Positions 8,493 to 11,965 of a DNA stretch of 11,965 nt are shown here, piece after piece. The DNA is taken from assembly GCA_937928175.1 (NCBI GenBank), contig CALFVP010000067.1, positions 1-11,965 of the forward strand, given 5' to 3'. This DNA comes from an uncultured bacterium. Its GTDB lineage: Bacteria; Spirochaetota; Brevinematia; DTOW01. The notes beneath the pieces are model-generated. The model saw nothing but the letters and a program-made list of their open reading frames with translations, was not told the DNA's origin and did no database searches. Position 1 is the stretch's first letter. Each line of letters begins with the position of its first letter. The translations under genes and the position numbers were made by a program.

Positions 8493-9320
8493 CTATTTTC
8501 TTCTCTGTAGTATGTATTTATTTGAATGTTTATTCTTTTTTCTTGTTTTATAACCTAAACATGGTTTAGCCCAAGGAGTCATTGGGTATGGATACCCCTT
8601 TTGTTTACCACCTTCACCACCTCCATGTGGGTGATCGATCGGGTTCATTGCCACTCCTCTAACTTTAGGTCTAATACCTAACCATCTACTTCTACCTGCT
8701 TTACCAATTCTTATGTTAACAACATCTACGTTACTAACTTGCCCTATAGTAGCGTAACAAGTTAATAAAACCATTCTTATTTCACCTGAAGGTAGCTTTA
8801 ATATAGCGTACTTTCCTTCTTTAGCTTCGAGTTTTGCAAAAGATCCTCCACTTCTAGCAATCTGTCCACCTTTACCAGGATAGAGCTCAACGTTATGAAC
8901 AATAGTACCAACAGGTATATTCTTAAGAGGTAGAGCACAACCTATCTCTATAGGAGCATTTTCACCAGCAATTATTTTATCACCAACTTTTATTCCCAAA
9001 GGAGCTAAAATGTATCTTCTTTCTCCATCTTCATAAACCACTCTACAAATTCTAGCAGTCCTATTTGGATCATATTCTATAGTTTCTACCTTAGCCCAAA
9101 TATTTCTTTTATCTCTTTTAAAATCAATTAACCTATACAATCTTTTATGGCCACCACCTTTAGTAAAAACAGTCATTCTACCAAGGTTATTTCTACCACC
9201 AGTTTTCTTAAGTCCAACAACAAGATTCTTATAAGGTTCATCAACAGTTAATTCAGAAAAATCATACCCAGTCCTATTCCTACTAGCGTTAGTAATTGGT
9301 TTATACACTTTTATTCCCAT
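8493..9320 (-). CDS. rplB: 50S ribosomal protein L2
   Basis: L2 binds 23S rRNA near the peptidyl transferase centre and helps join the subunits. From ATG 9320 the protein has 275 aa, the normal length. RNLGRMT-like and KGGGHKRLYR motifs (residues 43-63) form the N-terminal RNA-binding part. The C-terminal NPIDHPHGGGEGG (227-239) is the conserved loop with the essential histidine, followed by PWAKPCLGYKTRKKNK. The start is fixed by GGGAGGT immediately upstream; a TTG four codons earlier lies within that ribosome binding site and is rejected. It follows rplW by 18 bases after correcting the start. In most bacteria rpsS (S19) follows rplB; here the next gene is the DnaE-like gene after only 3 bases. 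Confidence 0.98.
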   Translation of the reverse strand: MGIKVYKPITNASRNRTGYDFSELTVDEPYKNLVVGLKKTGGRNNLGRMTVFTKGGGHKRLYRLIDFKRDKRNIWAKVETIEYDPNRTARICRVVYEDGERRYILAPLGIKVGDKIIAGENAPIEIGCALPLKNIPVGTIVHNVELYPGKGGQIARSGGSFAKLEAKEGKYAILKLPSGEIRMVLLTCYATIGQVSNVDVVNIRIGKAGRSRWLGIRPKVRGVAMNPIDHPHGGGEGGKQKGYPYPMTPWAKPCLGYKTRKKNKHSNKYILQRRK

Positions 9321-9330
9321 AATACCTCCC
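9321..9330 (-). promoter_or_regulatory. Strong ribosome binding site deciding the rplB start
   Basis: Reading on the minus strand, GGGAGGT (9330-9324) stands three bases before the ATG at 9320. It makes the ATG that gives the normal L2 N-terminus (MGIKVYKPIT) the start, not the upstream in-frame TTG. Confidence 0.8.
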
Positions 9331-9338
9331 AATAAACG

Positions 9339-9719
9339 TTATTTTTTAGTTAATTCTTTTTCTTTTTTCGATTTTTTATCTTTGGTTTTTTCATCTTTTT
9401 TCACTTCTTCTGGTTTAGATGAAACTTCTTCAAATAAAGGAATAATACCTTTTGATAATTTTATATAAGCTTTTTTCCAACCAGAAGTATAACCAATTCT
9501 ACCTCTGAGATTTCTTTTCTTTCTAGGAACAATACAAGTATTAACTTTTTCAACTTCAACGTTATAAAGTTTTTCAATTTCTTGTTTTATTTCCATTTTT
9601 GTTGCATCTCTTCTAACTTTAAAAACGTAAATTCCGGTAGGTTTATTTTCTTTGTCAAAGGTCATCATCATTGCTTTTTCGGATTGCACAATGGGAGAGA
9701 GTATAACGGATCTTGGCAT
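9339..9719 (-). CDS. rplW: 50S ribosomal protein L23 with a charged C-terminal tail
   Basis: L23 lies at the polypeptide exit tunnel and is the docking site for trigger factor and SRP. The 126-aa product opens MPRSVILSPIVQSEKAMMM, close to the usual L23 N-terminus. YVFKVRRDATKMEIKQEIE (31-49) and VNTCIVPRKKRNLRGRIGYT (59-78) are the core RNA-binding parts. The core ends near residue 98, then about 28 residues of mostly Lys, Glu and Asp follow; this tail is not part of the common fold. The ATG at 9719 is fixed by CGGAGGAA at 5-base spacing. An in-frame extension of 13 codons upstream would lie inside tRNA-Arg and is rejected. The gene begins 14 bases after tRNA-Arg, whereas rplD (L4) normally precedes it. 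Confidence 0.96.
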   Translation of the reverse strand: MPRSVILSPIVQSEKAMMMTFDKENKPTGIYVFKVRRDATKMEIKQEIEKLYNVEVEKVNTCIVPRKKRNLRGRIGYTSGWKKAYIKLSKGIIPLFEEVSSKPEEVKKDEKTKDKKSKKEKELTKK

Positions 9720-9733
9720 AACTTCCTCCGATA
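9720..9733 (-). promoter_or_regulatory. 14-base tRNA-to-rplW junction containing the rplW ribosome binding site
   Basis: The junction reads TATCGGAGGAAGTT on the minus strand. GGAGG (9729-9725) lies 5 bases before the rplW ATG, while the discriminator base of tRNA-Arg is at 9734. There is no room for a promoter, so rplW translation must use an mRNA that also carried the tRNAs, or one starting inside them. Processing at the tRNA 3' end would leave a leader of about 14 bases. Confidence 0.75.
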
Positions 9734-9806
9734 TGCGCCCGGCGGGACTCGAACCCACAACCCTCTGCTTAGAAGGCAGATGCTCTATCCTTTGAGCTAC
9801 GGGCGC
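9734..9806 (-). tRNA. tRNA-Arg, anticodon UCU
   Basis: The 73-base cloverleaf is complete. The acceptor stem GCGCCCG pairs with CGGGCGC and the discriminator is A. The D stem GCTC/GAGC, the anticodon stem TCTGC/GCAGA with loop CTTCTAA, and the T stem GTGGG/CCCGC with loop TTCGAGT are all formed. The anticodon TCT reads AGA and AGG, the arginine codons most used in the neighbouring genes. CCA is not encoded and must be added after transcription. It lies 11 bases downstream of the initiator tRNA and 14 bases upstream of rplW. Confidence 0.97.
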
Positions 9807-9817
9807 AAAATAAAAAT

Positions 9818-9891
9818 TTGCGGGGGTTGGATTTGAACCAACGACCTCTGGGTTATGAGCCCAGCGAGCTACCGGACTGCTCTACCCCGCG
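9818..9891 (-). tRNA. Initiator tRNA-fMet, anticodon CAU
   Basis: The 74-base cloverleaf has anticodon CAT in loop CTCATAA. Its bacterial initiator marks are all present: the C1xA72 mismatch at the acceptor end (CGCGGGG against CCCCGCA), three consecutive G-C pairs closing the anticodon stem (CTGGG/CCCAG), and an A11-U24 pair in the D stem (GAGC/GCTC). The T arm is GTTGG-TTCAAAT-CCAAC and the discriminator is A. CCA is not encoded. It is the first gene of the minus-strand unit, about 10 bases after the predicted transcription start. Confidence 0.96.
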
Positions 9892-9906
9892 CCAATAACA
9901 CGTATA

Positions 9907-9936
9907 ATTATAACATAATACCCAAAATCTTTGCAA
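9907..9936 (-). promoter_or_regulatory. Candidate promoter of the tRNA-rplW-rplB-dnaE-like-rml unit
   Basis: On the minus strand TTGCAA (9936-9931) is followed after 18 bases by a perfect TATAAT (9912-9907). The initiator tRNA starts at 9891, which places a start site near 9900 and gives a very short leader, as expected for a tRNA promoter. It is the only convincing promoter I find for the whole minus-strand series down to rmlB. Confidence 0.6.
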
Positions 9937-10013
9937 AATTAAAAAAATTTAGATAAAAAATAACATATGATTTTTTGGAATATCATTACAAAAACCTTTA
10001 AAAGTCTTCCAAC

Positions 10014-10056
10014 TTGAAACAAACAAAAAAGTACGTTTATATTAATTTAACTGGAG
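10014..10056 (+). promoter_or_regulatory. Candidate lysC promoter and ribosome binding site
   Basis: TTGAAA (10014-10019), an 18-base spacer and TATATT (10038-10043) form a near-consensus promoter. GGAG (10053-10056) lies 6 bases before the lysC ATG at 10063. The leader would be only about 12-15 bases, so there is no space for a lysine riboswitch or an attenuator. The remainder of the 9892-10062 spacer shows no other structure I can support. Confidence 0.55.
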
Positions 10057-10062
10057 AAAACA

Positions 10063-11286
10063 ATGCTAATTGTACAGAAGTACGGTGGTACATCCGTAGG
10101 AAACATAGAAAGAATAAAAAATGTAGCAAAAAGAATAGTAAAAACTAAAGAGCAAGGTAACGATGTTGTTGTTGTAGTATCGGCAATGGGAGATACAACG
10201 GATGAACTTATAAAATTAGCAAAACAAATATCAGAAAACCCTCCTAAAAGAGAGTACGACTTGTTACTTTCAACAGGAGAACAAATATCAATAGCACTAC
10301 TTTCAATAGCTTTACATGAGCTTGGCTACGAAGCAATAGCTTTTACAGGTGCACAAGTAGGAATACTAACCACAACAGATTTCACAGAAGCTAAAATATT
10401 GGATATAAACACATCAAAAATAAAAAAAGAACTATCTAAAGGTAAAATAGTAATAGTGGCTGGATTTCAAGGAGTAACCGAAGACGGAGATATAACAACC
10501 CTAGGAAGAGGAGGGTCAGATACAACTGCAGTTGCATTAGCAGCAGCACTAAAAGCAGACATATGCGAAATATACACCGATGTCAAAGGTGTTTTTACAT
10601 CAGATCCTAGAATAGTAAAAGATGCTAAAAAGCTTGATTTAATAAACATAGATGAAGTACTAGAGTTAGCAAGTGCAGGAGCACAAGTACTACACCCTAG
10701 AGCAGTAATCTTTGCCAAAAAATACAAAGTACCTTTAGTTGTAAGGTCATCTTTTGAAGATGACCAAGGAACAAAAATTGTGGAGGAATTTATGGAAGGA
10801 TTAGTTATAACAGGTGTAGCAATAAAAACAGATGAAGCAAAAGTAACTGTATTGGATGTACCAGATGTTCCTGGTATAGCAGCAAAACTCTTCTCAGAAG
10901 TTGCAAAAGAGAAAATAAACGTAAACATGATAGTCCAAGGTACAAGTAGAAACGGATTAAGCGAAATAAACTTTACTGTACCTAAAAAGGATCTAATAAC
11001 ATTAAAATCAATAGAAGAAAAAATAAAATCATCGATAAAGTGCTCAAACATAATTTACGATGACAATATAGCTATAGTATCAGTTGTAGGTACTGGAATG
11101 AGAAGCCATCATGGAGTAGCAGCTAAAGTGTTTGAAGTGCTAGCAAGTAGAGGAATAAACATTGAAATGATATCAACATCAGAAATAAAAATATCGGTTG
11201 TTGTGAGAATGGAAAGAGCAGAAGAAGCCGCAAACGCACTACATAAAGAATTCAAACTGTCAGAAATAGAAATAAAAACGGAATAA
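10063..11286 (+). CDS. lysC: Aspartate kinase with tandem ACT domains
   Basis: Aspartokinase phosphorylates L-aspartate with ATP, the first step toward lysine, diaminopimelate, threonine and methionine. The 407-aa length matches monofunctional aspartokinases of the Bacillus LysC type. The kinase domain starts with KYGGTSVG (residues 6-13) and includes LLSTGEQIS (68-76), FQGVTEDGDITTLGRGGSDT and the nucleotide-binding segment CEIYTDVKGVFTSDPRIV. ASAGAQVLHPRA ends the kinase part. From about residue 250 two ACT domains follow (TVLDVPDVPGIAAKLFSEVA and VSVVGTGMRSHHGVAAKVFE), the usual site of lysine or threonine feedback. A strong internal ribosome binding site before Met244 suggests a separate C-terminal subunit as well. 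No other pathway gene is adjacent; the next gene converges and overlaps its 3' end. Confidence 0.96.
   Translation: MLIVQKYGGTSVGNIERIKNVAKRIVKTKEQGNDVVVVVSAMGDTTDELIKLAKQISENPPKREYDLLLSTGEQISIALLSIALHELGYEAIAFTGAQVGILTTTDFTEAKILDINTSKIKKELSKGKIVIVAGFQGVTEDGDITTLGRGGSDTTAVALAAALKADICEIYTDVKGVFTSDPRIVKDAKKLDLINIDEVLELASAGAQVLHPRAVIFAKKYKVPLVVRSSFEDDQGTKIVEEFMEGLVITGVAIKTDEAKVTVLDVPDVPGIAAKLFSEVAKEKINVNMIVQGTSRNGLSEINFTVPKKDLITLKSIEEKIKSSIKCSNIIYDDNIAIVSVVGTGMRSHHGVAAKVFEVLASRGINIEMISTSEIKISVVVRMERAEEAANALHKEFKLSEIEIKTE
10782..11286 (+). CDS. Probable internal start of lysC: separate ACT-domain (beta) subunit
   Basis: Within lysC, GGAGG (10782-10786) stands 5 bases before an in-frame ATG (10792, Met244), a better ribosome binding site than the one before full-length lysC. 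Translation from it would give a 164-aa protein made only of the two ACT domains. In Bacillus subtilis aspartokinase II and Corynebacterium LysC the same in-frame internal start is known to produce the beta subunit of an alpha2beta2 enzyme, beginning near codon 246-250. The matching position makes the same arrangement likely here. It is an inference from site placement and family knowledge; the coding start would be 10792. Confidence 0.65.
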
Positions 11287-11629
11287 ACAAATACTTACCA
11301 ATACCTATATCATCCTGCCTTATTCTCTTAGTATAAGGTTTTATTCTAGCAGCTTCCTCAGGAGTAAGAACGTAACAGTATTTACACCCCTTTATTATAA
11401 CTTTATCTCTAGGCTCACCTTGAAATATCTCAGCGTATATAACATCTCTAGGACCTAACCTAGAGTTACAAACTGGACAATACCTCGGTTTAGTACCAAG
11501 GTTATCATCTTCGTCAACTTTTTTTTCATTCTTTCTTTTTCTATGACTACCATCGTAACTTCTCAAATTCATAAGCAACAAGAATATTATAAGTCCTACT
11601 ATTATACCAATTATACTCCACACCACCAT
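11252..11629 (-). CDS. Small membrane-anchored double-CXXC (zinc ribbon) protein of unknown function
   Basis: From ATG 11629 the protein has 125 aa. Residues 2-20 (VVWSIIGIIVGLIIFLLLM) form one transmembrane segment, followed by a charged linker (about 28-45). A zinc-ribbon-like domain has CPVC at C51/C54 and CKYC at C82/C85. After that come EEAARIKPYTKRIR and a hydrophobic end (YLFIPFLFLFLTV). Four cysteines in two CXXC pairs about 28 residues apart suggest a zinc or iron knuckle facing the cytoplasm, with the helix as an anchor. I do not recognise a named family. The last 35 bases overlap lysC tail to tail. No ribosome binding site precedes the ATG; TATAAA (11645-11640) lies 10 bases upstream, so the mRNA may be nearly leaderless. 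Longer in-frame starts run into the shared promoter region and are rejected. It diverges from yajC. Confidence 0.7.
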   Translation of the reverse strand: MVVWSIIGIIVGLIIFLLLMNLRSYDGSHRKRKNEKKVDEDDNLGTKPRYCPVCNSRLGPRDVIYAEIFQGEPRDKVIIKGCKYCYVLTPEEAARIKPYTKRIRQDDIGIGKYLFIPFLFLFLTV

Positions 11630-11688
11630 AATAAAAAATTTTATAAAAAAAATAAACTCAAAGCAAATTACTAGCAACCCAAAAACGT

Positions 11689-11716
11689 TATAATTTAGAA
11701 TTAAGGCAAATGGAGG
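11689..11716 (+). promoter_or_regulatory. Candidate yajC -10 box and ribosome binding site
   Basis: A perfect TATAAT (11689-11694) lies 28 bases before the yajC ATG, and GGAGG (11712-11716) lies 6 bases before it. No good -35 is seen at the normal spacing, so the promoter part is weak while the ribosome binding site is strong. Confidence 0.5.
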
Positions 11717-11722
11717 TATTTT

Positions 11723-11965
11723 ATGCAAGATGGAGGACTATCATTTCTTATACTAATGGTACTGATGTTCGTCGTATTTTACTTTCTAATCATCTTCCCA
11801 GAAAACAGAAGAAGAAAGAAACTCATGCAAAAAATAAGTGAAATGAAAGAAGGTGACAAGTTTGTAACAGCAGGTGGCATAATAGCCGAATTCGTATCAA
11901 GGGACGAAGAAAGAGGAATAATAAAAGCAAAAATATCAAAAGATACTACAGTAGAGATAGGTAAA
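11723..11965 (+). CDS. yajC: YajC, Sec translocase accessory membrane protein, C-terminus cut by the window edge
   Basis: YajC is a single-span inner membrane protein of the SecDF-YajC complex, which helps SecYEG move proteins across the membrane. The visible 81 residues have a short N-terminus, one transmembrane segment (about 6-25, LSFLILMVLMFVVFYFLIIF) and then the basic PENRRRKKLMQ segment. Next comes KEGDKFVTAGGIIAEFVS, which matches the conserved YajC signature (G..V.T.GGI.G.V). The ATG is fixed by GGAGG at 6-base spacing. The usual family length is about 85-115 aa, so only a short part is missing. secD and secF commonly follow yajC and may lie just beyond the edge. Confidence 0.93.
   Translation, partial: MQDGGLSFLILMVLMFVVFYFLIIFPENRRRKKLMQKISEMKEGDKFVTAGGIIAEFVSRDEERGIIKAKISKDTTVEIGK

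Noticed and set aside
9720..9758. Upstream in-frame extension of rplW by 13 codons
   Set aside because: The extra codons translate the 3' half of tRNA-Arg and the ribosome binding site; ATG 9719 with GGAGG at 5 bases is the real start.
9582..9836. Plus-strand open frame with the segment GGTRTHNPLLRRQ
   Set aside because: It is the antisense of rplW and the complement of tRNA-Arg; this peptide pattern is a well-known false translation of tRNA genes.
10467..11051. Long minus-strand open frame (194 codons) inside lysC
   Set aside because: It is fully antisense to a well-conserved aspartokinase, is rich in Ser/Thr/Ala from complementing Lys/Glu-type codons, and has no ribosome binding site or recognisable motif.
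11630..11728. 33-codon N-terminal extension of the zinc-ribbon protein
   Set aside because: It would overlap the yajC ribosome binding site and start codon, and translates A/T-rich promoter DNA into Phe/Ile runs.
1..11965. CRISPR arrays, insertion sequences, integrase sites, long inverted repeats, riboswitches
   Set aside because: I looked on both strands and saw no regularly spaced repeats, no transposase or integrase motif and no recognisable riboswitch; the intergenic gaps are too short for most of these.

Overview
The window is AT-rich bacterial chromosome, by eye about one third G+C. It is densely packed: the longest stretch without a gene is about 170 bases. It carries housekeeping genes (ribosomal proteins L23 and L2, initiator tRNA, MiaB, RimO, PgsA, aspartokinase, YajC) plus envelope-sugar genes (RmlB, RmlD and a partial glycosyltransferase-like protein). 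I see no phage, insertion sequence, CRISPR array or plasmid gene. The lineage cannot be fixed from this sequence. YajC, dTDP-rhamnose synthesis and a short double-CXXC membrane protein would suit a deep-branching AT-rich bacterium, possibly spirochaete-like, but that is a guess.

Layout, left to right. (1) 1-2591, minus strand: rimO, then pgsA overlapping its end, then a glycosyltransferase-like gene cut by the left edge. (2) 2592-2715: a short divergent promoter region shared by rimO (minus) and its paralogue miaB (plus, 2716-4026). (3) 4049-9891, minus strand: one closely spaced series of genes read as tRNA-fMet, tRNA-Arg(UCU), rplW, rplB, a degenerate DnaE-like gene, rmlD, rmlB. Gaps are 11, 14, 18, 3 and 41 bases, and rmlD/rmlB overlap by 4. 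A strong candidate promoter lies just before the initiator tRNA. (4) 9892-10062: divergent promoters for the tRNA unit and lysC. (5) 10063-11286, plus: lysC, with a strong internal ribosome binding site that would produce a separate regulatory subunit. (6) 11252-11629, minus: a small membrane-anchored zinc-ribbon protein whose end overlaps lysC tail to tail. (7) 11723 to the right edge, plus: the start of yajC.

The most unusual item is the 819-residue protein directly behind rplB. It follows the whole domain plan of bacterial DNA polymerase III alpha (PHP, palm, fingers, helix-hairpin-helix, OB fold), but most catalytic signatures I can align by eye are gone: the PHP metal ligands, the GRGSAAGS loop, at least the first Asp of PDxDxDF, and FNKSH. 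It looks like a non-catalytic paralogue kept as an intact gene. It sits in a second oddity: rplW-rplB are detached from the S10 ribosomal protein operon, with tRNA genes in place of rplD before them and the DnaE-like gene in place of rpsS after them. Together these place translation initiation (fMet tRNA), ribosome assembly (L23, L2), a DNA-polymerase-like protein and rhamnose synthesis in what appears to be one transcription unit.
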